Source: Symsagittifera roscoffensis (lineage: Eukaryota; Xenacoelomorpha; Acoela; Convolutidae). Taken from it: 64,000 nucleotides of DNA. This document shows positions 1-11,139 of the stretch, piece after piece. Below the pieces are notes generated by a model. The model saw only the letters and a list, made by a program, of their open reading frames with translations, had not been told where the DNA came from and did not search any database. A program made the translations under genes and the position numbers. Location of the stretch: the NCBI RefSeq assembly GCF_963678635.1, contig NC_087064.1, forward strand, positions 54,382,338 through 54,446,337, read 5' to 3'. Every line of letters starts with the position of its first letter. Position 1 is the stretch's first letter.

Positions 1-1231
1 AACAAAGAGCAGTATAGAAATCTGTTCAAATAAATTGCTAGAAATGGCCTATTTCGATTATAAGTAGACTGAAAGATAAAATTTTTGAAAGTAGACTGAA
101 AGAAATTGAGAAAGATAACATTTACTAATGAACAATACAAGTTTTTTTGTCATCTTAACCAATTTTTTGCCCCTCGCACCGGGTGCCGGATGGTCTACTG
201 GTTCCTTCTCAGGATTAATTTGTTGACATCTTTCTGTTAATTTGTTTTCATAATATCCACAATAAGCACCCCAAATTTTCCCTCTCTGACCCATCAGTTC
301 CATTTATGACAGTTAAGAAATCGACAACTTAAAACTACTCCATTTCTTATAGTCACAAATGTCTAATTTCAACTCTCGCCAAAAGCAACTCACTAAATCT
401 GCAACAGAGAGATCGCAACCATGAAACTACCAGAGGAAAACAAACTGCTCAAAACATCGTTTTTTATCAGCTGTTTTCTATCAGCTGGGAGGTTGTTTTC
501 TGGGAGTTTGTTAAACTGGAATCATTCGAAAAGAAAGTTTTTTTGCCGAAACCTAATTCAACCTTTTTCTATTTGGGTTGATTAAAAACAAGTTAATTGT
601 GCCAGTGCAAGAATTATAAAAATATGCAGAAACATTTGTTAAATTTGACAAAATTTTGATAAAGCCAAAACAAAACACGACATTTTTTTATTTAAAGAAA
701 ATATGAATCTAATTTGTGACTTCCGGGTTAGGATGAAATTAAGTTTCTCATATACGAACAAAACTGCTCGTATCAGGGCGGATCTTTGAATTTTCCGACT
801 GTGTTTTAAAATGTATTGAGTAAATTCAATGTTTAAAATAAAATAATTGAAAAACTTTCAAAAAAACTTAAGAAAATGACCAGGAGCAGGCCTCCATTCA
901 ATTTGGAACGACGGATTAAACCTCCGCTTACGCGTCAAAAGAAATGAAAATATCGCGCGTTAATTGCTCATTGGCCTCAAAGGCAGTCTGTAAACCCCTA
1001 TAACTTTTCGAAAAATGATCAGAGGTAAAATAATTTTTTAAATTTGAGACCAGGATAACAAAATTTTTAAACGAGATGAAAAAATCATCACAAATTGCTG
1101 GTTAAAAAGTCGAAATTTGTCTGGAGAAAAAACACCCCTTTGGAACTCGGATTAAAACATGATTTTGAGCAGAGAAAAAGGAAAAAAGAATGGTTAGATC
1201 CCAATGACCTTGACCGTAAGGATATTACATT
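1..1231. other. No gene seen
   Basis: AT-rich sequence to the left of the decayed Ty3/Gypsy element. I see no splice-bounded coding stretch and no repeat with a clear partner elsewhere in the window. Confidence 0.5.
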
Positions 1232-1305
1232 CATTACATAGATAAATTACAATATCAACAAGGTTACTGCCAGCGCAGTACCACAATACCCTCACGACAA
1301 GAAAA
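1232..1305 (-). repeat. Probable 3' LTR remnant of the Ty3/Gypsy element
   Basis: Partner of the block at 6569-6650. Both share the ATTCATTAYATA / GGTTACTG / GCAGTACCAC / CACGAC succession in the same order and orientation. Confidence 0.5.
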
Positions 1306-2515
1306 TTTTTAGCACCAATTAGAGATAAAATTTTATAAAAACCATAAGAGTTTGAATCTCAGTTTTGCATTGTAATGTTTTTTTAAGTAGTTTATTTTTT
1401 AAAACAATTTTAAACAGTTCAGTTCTATTTCAATTTGCCAGCTCGGCTTCCAGTTGACGTCTGGGTCCAGTGTCCGGTAGCCAAGTTTTCGCCTGAATAA
1501 GTGGCGCTCTAACAATATTGATCTCGATTCGATTGGCCTATTCTCTTGGTGTTTGAAATTCACAAGCTTGTTCCTATAATTTGTTAAGGCTTCCTTGAGT
1601 CGACCTCCGTGTGCCTCCATCTCTGAGTCCGTAAAATTTTTGTTCGCCGAGTGCTCTACTGGATTGCCTTATCTCGCTGGTCCTCTACTACTCTACCTTG
1701 CGCTTCTTCTCCTGTTTTATTCTTGGCTTGATTCATTGGAGAATCCCGGTGGATTTTCATATTTGTCATCTCTTTTATCGTTTGAATTTTTCTCAAATCC
1801 GATTTCGTCCGCAAATTTTTGGTCAGCCAGCGACTCCCATTCCCCTGGTGCTAGATTCTGATTTTGGAAAGTATCCAGAATATTTTCTGGTTCCATCTTC
1901 ATGTCTATTTTCTTTAATTCCGTTGTCCTTTTTTTTCGCTGTCTTTTTCGGGTTGGAACTGCTGGTTACTTCTTCAGGGTCCAATGATGTGTCCAATGAT
2001 GCTGTTTTTTTTTAATTTCCTTTCTACCTCTGTGTCCTTTGTTGTGGATTATCTCCATGCTGCTTGAGCAGCTTTAATTCCCGCTTCCTGGGCCGTTAGC
2101 TCCTCATCCGTTAGTTCCTCCGTGCTTTTTTGCCGATCCCTTCTATCAGGAGTAAAAGAGTTCTGGATTTGTTAGTTCAGTCATATCCACCACTCTTTCA
2201 AGGTCATTGGCCGCGGCGTCTCTTCGTTCTTCATTCTATATCGCGTTGGCTTTGAGGGGGTTTTTGAGGACCTTCGCACGATTTCGATGTTCTCTCTAGA
2301 ATGGCCTAATTGTCTCTTTAGTTGAGACGCAGTCAGCGTTGATCGTTCCAGATGTTCTTTAACTGAACGCGCAGAATTGTACAAAAACCTGTCCCTAATT
2401 AAATTCGACTTTAGATAACCTTCTGAAATAAGCTTCAAATGGAGATTTTTGGATGGTTTTTTGTTTGTTCCATCTCAAGTCTCTGAATTTTGTGCTAAGA
2501 TTACGTTTTATTGAC

Positions 2516-3191
2516 TTAGTAGTTTAGCCCAGTAGCACTACTCCCAGTCTCCGTTTTATCATTTGTAGAGTTCTTTCGACCACACCACAACCCCACTGGA
2601 CAATGGTCCCCCACTGGACACAACTTTTGTTCGAAATTAAGTTTTGTAAAGAAGCGTTTCATATCGTTCACTTTAAATCCCGAGAACTGATCTGCTCTAA
2701 TTGATTCAGAGGTTCCGTTGGTATCAATGTACAAATGTAAGAATTCTATGCTTGACTTGCTTCGCGTTGATTTAGTCACTTTAACAGACGGAATTTTAGA
2801 GAATCTATTTATTGCTTCTAGTAAGTATATTTTCGTCCCCTTGTGGTTTTCAATGGGCTCTGCCTAGTCTATTTGCAATTCCTGACGTGATTGTGAATGA
2901 GAGGGGTGAGAAAGGTTTCGTCAATTTTTCAGGGATATAGTATTTAGCGTTCTTACCGTATCGCGTACAATTGCGGCATTCTTCCATGAAGCTGACAATA
3001 TTCTAGTGCATATGCGGCCACCGTAAGTAGTTTGAAAAGTTCAGCGTCGCCTCTCGCCCCAGATGTTTTTGGTGTATTCTATTTAGGACGGCTGGTCTCA
3101 GCAAAAACTGTACTGCGAGTCTATTGTCCACAAAGATACAGCCAACCACCACTGCCATCTGGTTCCAGAGGGGATTTGTGCACGGCCCCAT
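2516..3191 (-). pseudogene. Broken integrase of the Ty3/Gypsy element
   Basis: On the minus strand the 3003-3191 frame begins a zinc-binding head (H-x-x-x-H: IHQKHLGREA) that continues past a stop to CRNC at about 2.97 kb. The 2516-2779 frame then gives a core with RADQFSGFK (second catalytic Asp region) and, in another frame near 2.58 kb, VGLVERT (catalytic Glu region). The order HHCC then D-D-E is that of retroviral-type integrases. Stops and frame changes separate the pieces. Confidence 0.65.
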
Positions 3192-3839
3192 CAGCTCGAA
3201 GTCTTATCTGTCTCCCCTCTCGATCAGTCTCCGCATTTTGTCTAGCCACATATCCTGTCGTGAGTTCTGCTGGTAGACTTTCATCGAAGAGGCGTGATAG
3301 CTGTGAAAGTCCCTGATCTTCTGACTGCTCCCGCAGTTTGTGTGCTTCATTTCTCGTTAGCTAGCTTACTCGCCAATTTGGGTCCACCAATTGTATTTTT
3401 TGTTCCCCTCCTCGCCCATGGCTAGGTCTACTTCCATGATGGGTCCTGTGAGCTCTGTAGTAACTTCTTGTTGACTTTCCGCCTCCTTTAGTATCTCGTG
3501 TGTGATGGCTTCCAGGTCCCCTGTCGTAATGTTGAGGGCGACCTCAAACCCGACTCGCCACGGTTGGAAAAGGAGAAGGTTCTTCTACTGACTCTGACAG
3601 CCTTTGTCGTTCGATGGACTTTTTCGGTTATCTCCTCCTCCTCCAATGCTTCCGTCTGTTATATTTTCTTCCTTTATATTTTCTTCCTTTAGCAACAGTC
3701 TTAGTTTTTCTGTGAGACTAGCGGCGTTGGGGTGAAAAAATATTTTTGTTCATCTACCTGATCTACCTGAAAATGACCTTGTTTGTTTCAAAGTCTTAGG
3801 TGGGCTAAGTTTTATGTTTGCTTCGATCTTTGATATTCT

Positions 3840-4220
3840 AGGAATAACATGACTTTCTGATAGATGGTCTCCTAGTTAGCCTACTTTCTTTGTGAAAAAA
3901 TTCACACTTCGTGATTTTTAGAAACAAAACTTTTTCCTCCTTATTTTTCATTACCATTTTGACTAACTTTTCAAGTTCATTTTCTGTTTGCTTACACACC
4001 ACTAGAAAATCATTCATGAAGCAAAATGTATTTGGGTTTTAATAATGGTTCGGTCCAACTTTTTTTGAAATTCTTTTGGCATTTCTGCCAGGCCACAAAA
4101 ACCCTTTAAGAATCTGTATGTGCTTGGTGCATTGCACCCAACTATATTGATATTACACGATTTAGGTGTTTCTGCAGTTAATTTCAATCGACTGCTCTCA
4201 TATTTTAGTTGTAACACCAA
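3840..4220 (-). pseudogene. Broken reverse transcriptase of the Ty3/Gypsy element
   Basis: The minus-strand frame at 4014-4220 carries YRFLKGFCGLAEMPKEFQ, which matches the RT palm motif before the active site (aromatic-G-L-x-x-M-P-x-x-F-Q). After a frameshift near 4016 the next frame reads FMNDFLVV, in the position of the usual Y/F-x-D-D box, with Asn in place of the first catalytic Asp. A K-x-x-F-F-H-K-E stretch follows, as is usual after the box. Both the frameshift and the Asn substitution would inactivate the enzyme. Confidence 0.7.
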
Positions 4221-6065
4221 AAAGTATAGCTCTCAATGTTGATGTCCTGCAGCGGTTTGGCTCACGCGATCTAGCAACTCGTCGATATTAGGCATCTGGT
4301 ATTTGTTCTTAAAAAATTGCTTGTTGATTGGCTTAGCTTCTAATGCCAACTTGATTGACTATCGAGTCGTCTTTTTTAACGGTAATGACAATTGCTGCGA
4401 TGAAGCAGTCGCTTAGTTATTTATCTAATTTATCAATTTGGCCCTCATCTAGTAGTCTTTTATTCCCAGTCGAGCTTGGTCTCCTATATGTTTGGGGATT
4501 CTCCTCTCCTTCTCTTAAATTGGACAAAATGGGTACTTAAATTTTGAAGAAAATGCGTGATTATTTCGACCTTCGCTGTCTTACAAATAGTTGTTTGAAT
4601 TTGCTTAAAAAATTTTGTTATCCAACCTTTCGATTGCTTGTACAGTAGCACGTCAAACCCCAACAATTCACTGGGCGCTGTCCTTTGCGTTGTAGAAATC
4701 CCAAACTGGCCTATTAGGTCCAAGCTTAAGATGCACCTCGTTTTTTTGATGTTATTAGGAGGATTGCCCCTTCCACTTCCCATCTCGCGGAGCCTAGATT
4801 TGTCTTTAAAGCTCCTAGAATCTGGAAATAACCTTTTTTATAGTTCACAAAGTGCGCAGGTAATTTCAGTTTCTTTGGAAAAGGCTTTTTCGATACATCC
4901 TTGGTTTGTTTCGTCATTGCCCATTTCAAAAATGATTCTCCACTACCTGTATATACAGTCAAATGGTTGATATATCGGTCAATTTAGACTATTGCTTTTA
5001 GTGATTTCATCTTGATCCTCTTTGAATCTCTTGTGATGTCTATCCTTACCACGAGTCCTTATTCAACTCACCGTAATATGTTCTACTCACCGATGTGATG
5101 TCTCTTGTGATGTCTATTTTTGCCAAAAGTCCTTGTTCTACTCACCGTAATATGTTCTACTCACCGTTGGCCTTGTTGGCTAATCAATTTCAAACATTAG
5201 TCTGAATTTTCCCTAATGACATAATTTCATATTCGAGACGATCCTGGAAACCTTCCACCAGGTTATATTCAGTGTCTAATGCTTAGGATTCCTCCGCCAA
5301 TTCACAACACTGTTCAGAGCGGCAAAATTTTGCAATATAAATGGCTTTACTGCAAGGTTGGATATTTTTAAATTTGGGGAATTTTTTTAGGTGTTCCTCC
5401 GTAAACGATCTATCGCAACGGTTACAATGTTTCTTTTTCCCGTTATTTCTTGTAGTTTCATTGTTTGCATGTCTTTCGTTGGAATCCTCATCTCAGTATT
5501 CTCTCTGATTTGTGTTCTTGACTGCCATTGGTGGTTTCTGTTTTGTTTTGCACCTTGGATCGATGTTTTTTAAGCTGCTCCTGCAGTCAATGAGTTTGTT
5601 TTCTGGAATGCTGATGTTATTTGTTGATTATGTTTGAATATTATCGCTCTTTTGAATATCTTTTGTGAGTTTAATTTTTCAAATGCTAAAGTGTCCTGCA
5701 AAATCACTTTTTTCATTCTCGAGGTGAATAGATCTCTGAATAAATAATCTTCTATTGTTCCTAATTCCGATCTAGCTATTTAGGCAGTATGTGCAGCGTA
5801 GAACGCCTCTAGTGCTTCTCCTTGTCGTTGTTTTCAGTATTCTATTGAACAATTTATATCGTCCGTAAGTTACACTTTTCACTTTTTCGAATGCCACTTT
5901 AGCCATTTCTATAAACTGTCTAATGGTTATTTTTGATTTTTCTTCGTCAGGATTTTAATGCATGAATCTTTTTACTCTCAATTCCTAGTGCCAAAAAAAC
6001 AGTCGTGTTACTTATCGTTGTTCTTCAAAGTAAAATACGTTGTGTCCAACCTTTGGGCCTCTGGC

Positions 6066-6253
6066 TTATTTCTCATCATTTTCTTGAATGCATTTATCAA
6101 GTGCTAATTTGGTTCTTAGCTTTCTCGCTGCCAGTGCAGTCGCATCTTCTCGCGTTTTGGGGGATTCTGGCGAAGTTGATGGTTTTTCTATCACATCTTT
6201 TGGGTCTTCCAATAGCAGTTCTGTATTGTCATTCTCCTTAATTGTCACCACCA
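6066..6253 (-). pseudogene. gag-like N-terminal fragment
   Basis: An ATG at 6253 opens a 62-codon acidic, charged reading frame on the minus strand (begins MVVTIKENDNTELLLEDP). It is the first coding-like piece after the probable 5' LTR, which is the place of gag. It stops early and no CCHC knuckle is visible. The assignment rests on position only. Confidence 0.4.
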
Positions 6254-6568
6254 TCAAAAAAAAGTTCTAACTAAAAATTGACTTGCCATGGTGGGTCTGA
6301 GTTAGCTCTTGGTCAAAAGACTGGAAATCCCATGTCTGTTCAACTATCCTGCATATGGAACCCTGCTGGCTGCGCCATGTGATACTCTAAAGAATTAGGA
6401 GATGAAATTATTATTCATTTCTTCTGGACTTTAATTTACGCTTTCAGAACGTCTGCTGTTTTCATAGCTAGGGAGCTGCTGAGTCTTGCTCAAGCATAAG
6501 AAACTATGATCGCGTTTTATTAATTACATGGTTTGATACTAGGTGATCTTTACCAAAAGTATAGTACT

Positions 6569-6650
6569 TTCATTATATACATAAATAAAATTACTGTCAA
6601 GGTTACTGCTTGTGCAGTACCACAGGGTCCTTTGGTGTTTTTTCACGACA
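6569..6650 (-). repeat. Probable 5' LTR remnant of the Ty3/Gypsy element
   Basis: This block contains GGTTACTG, a four-base loop, then GCAGTACCAC, and continues to a CACGAC. The same succession occurs at 1232-1305, about 5.3 kb away, on the other side of the pol remnants. The pair is diverged, so the true LTR ends cannot be fixed. Confidence 0.5.
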
Positions 6651-6740
6651 CCAAATATCGACCAATCCACCTTGAATTTTTTTAAAAGGCGCTTTTTGCG
6701 CAAGTTTGTACTAACTTGGAGATAAATTCCTCGCCAAAAA

Positions 6741-7016
6741 AAGGGCTGATTTAGAAGGGGTGGAGTATTCGGCATCAGTAAGTTTTAATTTTAAAGGGCA
6801 CCGCGCACAAACGAATTTTTTTTGCCTCAAAAATCCCAAGTGCCCGGCTTTTTTGATCTAGTTTCCAAACATTGCCTGCGACGCAACCTTTTTGGTCAAA
6901 GTAGGGTCTTTATAGTGTTCTGGGAACACTCGGAAAATCAATTTTGTCGATTTAAAAAAAGGCCGACAAAATTTTTAAAATTCGGCCTCTTTGAGAAAAT
7001 CCTAGATTCAGCCCTG
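6741..7016. mobile_element. hAT-like MITE, degraded
   Basis: Inverted ends AGGGCTGATTTAG (left) and the reverse complement of CTAGATTCAGCCCT (right) bound about 275 bp. Internal pieces (a TTGCCTGCGACGCAA block and a diverged AATCAATTTTGTCG block) resemble, in reverse orientation, pieces of the MITE at 34387-34789. No target duplication is clear. Confidence 0.5.
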
Positions 7017-7835
7017 ATCTAAAATATAATTTTTTGGCTGTTTTTTTGCGGCCAGAAATTATCTTCCAACAGGACTTTTATGGTGTTTTTGGAGCAGCTT
7101 ACAATCATTTCGTCGACCTCAAGGTCGAAAATTTTTTCTTGAAATTCTTTTGAACCCCTTCTTCCTCCCTCTAGAAAATCTTAGACGCGATGATTCAGAC
7201 AATTCTTTCATGAGAGTGAAGTAACTTAAACTGAGGCATCCTGAGATTGCGACTCCAATATAATTACACACTTGACCACCTAGAAACTTCATGGAGGCTC
7301 CAAAAGTGCGGGGATCACAAACCAGGCTAATTCACAGTTTTTGCCATTCCTTGAGTCGTCCGTCAGAATAAAACAATTAACTTATTAAACGGTAATGGCT
7401 GGATAAAATAAGTGTTGGTAAACATTGAATTGGTCAAAGCAGATAGCGTTTGATAGAACTCAATTATTCTTGGGACATTCAAAGTTCGAAGAAAAGATTT
7501 ATGCTAATGTATTAAACATCAATTTAATTTAACATCCTCGCCCTTGGGCGAGTTATTTTGCCACATGAGGTTTTACTTAAAATGTATCATGATATTTTAC
7601 AAAGTTAAGATCACCAGTATTGCAACATGAACCAAATTTGGTTAGGTAATTAATAAATTAATAAATGTTAACAAGAGTGTTAGCCGGCAAGGAAATGATA
7701 GATTATATCTTATAAGTACTGATTGTCGCTTAGAGTTCAGCACACAAAAATAAATTATCAAAGTTATTTTTAACAGAAAAGACAGTTTAGTTTGAACGTT
7801 GATTGATGAAATGTGATTACATAATTTGGCAATAG
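7017..7835. other. 3' flank of the zinc-finger gene
   Basis: Holds the untranslated 3' region of the minus-strand gene. No AATAAA is visible within 300 bases of the stop on that strand; a weaker ATTAAA lies near 7520. A perfect 7-bp stem (CTCGCCC, loop TT, GGGCGAG) sits at about 7535-7551. Confidence 0.5.
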
Positions 7836-8516
7836 TTACTGAACGGAAACTTCCATCGGAGTCGCCGATCTCAGAGGTTTCGGGGCCGCTTCGTCTTTAT
7901 ATGTCGATTTTAAGGAATTCTCCGAGAAATCCGACTTGGTCAGATTCAAAACATCCCCGAGGCTTGCACTTGTCGGCACGACTGAATTTGCTATCGACCG
8001 ACTGATGATGTTGCCGTTTGTTGTCGACGACATGATTCCGAGACGTTTGTCAAACTCGGAAAGCAAATTCTGCGCGACTGAATTGGTCGGGAATGGGGAC
8101 GTTTTCTCGGGCTGTGACGAGGTTCCATTCATTATATCAACGTCTAATCCTGCTCCCGAGAAGTAACTGTTGATAGCACTTAACGAAGAGTAAAGACTCA
8201 AGTTCAGTTGCTGCTGCGCTGTCGACTCGGTGAAATCGGGTCGAGTTATCCCATTAGCCAATGAGGTTGCAGTACTGCTTCGGGATATTGTCTCGGTTGT
8301 GTTCGGTTGGCTGAGTGGCGAGGTGAAGTTTCCCGACGGTGGGGGTGGGGGAGGGGGGACTCCGCTGTCTTTATGCGCGATGCTCAGGTGTCCGAGAAGT
8401 GATCTGCGTGACTTGAACACTTTGTCACACTGGTTGCAAGGCAGATTCAAAAAGTGGATCTTTTTGTGTTCACGAAGATCGTTCACAAAGCCATACGCTT
8501 TTCCACAAATGTCGCA
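7836..8516 (-). CDS. Zinc-finger gene, terminal exon (fingers 2 and 3)
   Basis: Acceptor TTGATTTTAG|TGC. It opens directly in finger 2 (CDICGKAYGFVNDLREH), then finger 3 (CNQCDKVFKSRRSLLGH). A seven-proline run and a 150-residue Ser/Thr/Asn-rich tail with DVLNLTK follow. Stop TAA is at 7838-7836. Confidence 0.9.
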   Translation of the reverse strand, partial: CDICGKAYGFVNDLREHKKIHFLNLPCNQCDKVFKSRRSLLGHLSIAHKDSGVPPPPPPPSGNFTSPLSQPNTTETISRSSTATSLANGITRPDFTESTAQQQLNLSLYSSLSAINSYFSGAGLDVDIMNGTSSQPEKTSPFPTNSVAQNLLSEFDKRLGIMSSTTNGNIISRSIANSVVPTSASLGDVLNLTKSDFSENSLKSTYKDEAAPKPLRSATPMEVSVQ

Positions 8517-11082
8517 CTAAAATCAAGCAGACATTTCATTTCTAAGTATACATCTACAATTCGATAACTTGCAACTCAATAACCATGCATTTAACTTTGT
8601 TGCAATCAACCGCTTTTTGATGATTTCGAACATAAAATGTTCTCAAGGATATTGCAAACGGAAAAACAGTCGTTTTTGCACCAAACTAAAAACTTTAAAT
8701 CAAATAAATCGTGTAAAGAAAGCACACTGATTAATTAAAACGCTATAGATGTTAGTTAGAGTTGGCATCATGCAGAAAAAGCTGTTTATAAATTCTGATT
8801 CAATTTTTATCGATACTTGGATGAAAACTATTCTGCGATCGAAAAGTAATGCGTAAGTATGCAAAAACATCAGGCCCAATCTGTGTTAGAAAGAGATAAA
8901 CTTCGGATCAAATTAAATAGAAAGAGAGAAAGCGACGCATTTGTGTGAGTGTTGTTGTTTCTTTCACAAATAATCATACCAACCAAATCTTCGTCCCAAT
9001 TCGCAACAACGAACCAGCAGGAGTTACGATATCTGCCGAAATATGAATAGCTTTAGGTAAAAATACACAATATCAGAGTCATCATTGTCAAAGTAAAAAA
9101 CAAATTCCTCATAAACCTTTAATAACATCTGTTTAAAAAAACTAAAGACTTTGTAATTGGTGCTGGGGAATGTTTCGTATTTTTAATCTGAATTTAGTTT
9201 TTTTTCTCATTAGAACATGTGAGTTGACTATTAACAATATTATTTACAAGATCTTCAACAAATAAAACTCTTTGGTCTTTTTTTCTGGTACAAATTTATT
9301 TTTCTTACTTATTCTTGAAAAAATTATAATTGGACAAATGAGCTGATTCTGAACCTTGTGAAGGGGCGTGCTATGTTTTCTCTGGATATGTTTCTTCAGG
9401 TTCATGCTTGACCCCAGGGTCACAGGACAGAAAGGACAAGGGTGCACTTTTGTCTGGTCAGTCTTGTTCGGCATGAACGGCGACGGAGACGCTCCTCCTC
9501 CCGCTACTGGTCGGCTTCTCGAGCCAGAGTTCGGCTTTCGTTGTCTCACAACTGTTGACGACATTGAGTTGGGTGTTTTTGATCTCACATTTGGATGCAT
9601 ATCGCCATTGATGCTCAGAGCGGCTTCGCTTTGCGGCGAAGAAACCATAAATTGCGAGTCTGAACATTTGATATTTGGAGGTTCAATCTTCATATCTAAA
9701 CCAAAAACAGTAAATTAAAAATTTGCCAACTTCAAAATTACATTAAACGGCAAAAACAACGCAATAAATATTTGAAAACAGACTTATCGAAGATTGATTA
9801 TATTCCAGAACAACTGAAAAAGAATATTTTTTGGGGGTATGCGTTCTACAAAATAGAAGTTCAAGCTTACCCATGAGGCAATCGAGCGCACTTTTATTCG
9901 ATGTAGTTGTCGACTCAATATCGACCGGTGAGTCATTACTGTAGTCCGAGCACTCGTCGAAGCTTCCATTATCGTTTTCATCTTCGCCTGACGCTTCAAG
10001 CTGATGACTTATTCCATTCGACAAATTTCCATGACCTCCCAAAGGGAGACAGCCAACCGAAGCTAAATTGAGAGCCGCCGTCTGTATCGCGGTGGTACTG
10101 ATAGCTGTGGGAGGCGAGATTTGCCCACCCGCAGTCACGCTGCCGAAAAGACCAAGAGGGTGAGTCATACTTTTGAGGGAGAGGTCGAGTCCACGAGAGA
10201 CGACAGGGGAGTTGGCTGAGCGATCGTAGAGGGCTTGACTGAGCGACAGTGCGCTGATCACGGGCGATGGCATTCTGAAACAAAACAAAAACAGCAAATA
10301 AAAAAAAGTTACTACTTTTTGAAATTGAAGGTTCCATTCATTTTTTGGGATTTTGGTGAAACAATAATGTGTCAGAAATACGGACCAAAAATAATAAATT
10401 TAAGACTCTAAAATTTTATACTATTTATTATTATTATTTTACCTGTTGTCCGAACAGAGGTTGAAGGAAGAGTTGGGTGTGATGGGTTCCAAGGGTGCAC
10501 AGGAGGTGCTGTCGGGACTCGGCTTCTTAGATTGCGACGAGAAGTGGACACTGTTGGGGGTCAAGAGAGGGTACTGCTGTTGATCTCCCAAATCTGCCAA
10601 CTCTTCGGCACACAGTTCTGCTTGGTACTTGTACAGTACGGTGTGACATCTGAAAAAAACAATATTGTCAATTAAAACAAACAAAAAAAACTAATAACTC
10701 CAGTCGCTTCAATTTGTTAATAAAAATACTTCGTACTTCGAATATCGTTTTATCACTAATTCGGAAAATATCATAGCAAAATACCGTAAAAAATACAAGT
10801 CTTCAAAAAATACTATACTTTTTAGTCACAAAAGAGTAAGCTCTTCTCTCTAAAATTAAGAAATTTCAATGATTATTTCATTTTTTTTTTTCACCTTTCC
10901 AGGGCTTCCCAAGTTCCTTCAATGACGTATGTGCAGTCAGCATTCATCTGAGGGTCAATTTTGACCCCGGTCATCGTTTGAAGTAGTTCGAAAAACGTCT
11001 GCTTGTTGTCATTGTGTCGCTTGCAAATTCGCTCCAGCAGGTTGTCGCCCAGTTGAGCTCTTACCATTTGAAATACTGACAT
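7836..11082 (-). CDS. C2H2 zinc-finger protein, complete five-exon gene
   Basis: Five coding exons on the minus strand: 11082-10895, 10649-10443, 10274-9871, 9695-9355 and 8516-7836. All phases agree (2, 2, 1, 0) and they give a 606-residue protein. The ATG at 11082 has an in-frame TAG 15 bases upstream, which supports this start. Residues 1-80 form a compact, non-repetitive domain I do not recognise. The middle is Ser/Pro/Gly-rich and holds RGLDLSLK and, later, DVLNLTK; both resemble CtBP-binding P-x-D-L-S motifs. Three C2H2 fingers (x2-C-x12-H-x3-4-H) lie at roughly 360-440, with an intron between fingers 1 and 2. A run of seven prolines follows. A nuclear transcriptional regulator is the natural reading; the target and the orthologue are unknown to me. 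Confidence 0.85.
9355..9695 (-). CDS. Zinc-finger gene, coding exon 4 (finger 1)
   Basis: Acceptor TTTGGTTTAG|AT and donor CACAAG|GTTCAG (phase 0). It starts with an MKIEPP stretch that resembles a sumoylation-type K-x-E motif. A basic Gly/Ser/Arg linker follows, then finger 1 (CPFCPVTLGSSMNLKKH plus IQRKH). Confidence 0.85.
9871..10274 (-). CDS. Zinc-finger gene, coding exon 3
   Basis: Acceptor TTGTTTCAG|A and donor CATGG|GTAAGC (phase 1). It encodes a low-complexity region with GLDLSLK (possible CtBP contact) and an acidic block (GEDENDNGSFDECSDYSNDS). Confidence 0.85.
10443..10649 (-). CDS. Zinc-finger gene, coding exon 2
   Basis: Acceptor TTTTTTTCAG|A and donor AACAG|GTAAAA. It completes the N-terminal domain (CHTVLYKYQAELCAEEL) and opens a Ser/Pro-rich linker. 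Confidence 0.85.
10895..11082 (-). CDS. Zinc-finger gene, coding exon 1
   Basis: Encodes residues 1-62 and ends AG|GTGAAA in phase 2. It carries most of the unrecognised N-terminal domain, with a strand-helix pattern TYVIEGTWEALER. Upstream, TTGCCTGTTTCAG at about 11140 looks like a 3' splice site, so a 5' untranslated exon probably lies further right. Confidence 0.85.
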
Positions 11083-11139
11083 ATCGGTTTTTTTCTAATC
11101 GTCGCGACTAGTCAACCACAAATCAGCTTGAAACTTGAT

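Larger units (their letters stand above)
1232..6650 (-). mobile_element. Decayed Ty3/Gypsy-type LTR retrotransposon
   Basis: Reading on the minus strand from about 6.25 kb to 1.4 kb gives, in order, a short gag-like N-terminus, a broken reverse transcriptase and a broken integrase with a zinc-binding head. This gag, RT, IN order is that of Ty3/Gypsy elements. Related short blocks at 6569-6650 and 1232-1305 look like the remains of the two LTRs. Frames change every few hundred bases and stops are frequent, so no product is expected. It lies 3' of the zinc-finger gene in the same orientation. I place it in Ty3/Gypsy from the RT-before-IN order and the look of the motifs, not from a database search. 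Confidence 0.75.

Noticed and set aside
7936-8520. Plus-strand open frames over the zinc-finger exons
   Set aside because: Shadows of the minus-strand coding exon; no motif or splice support.
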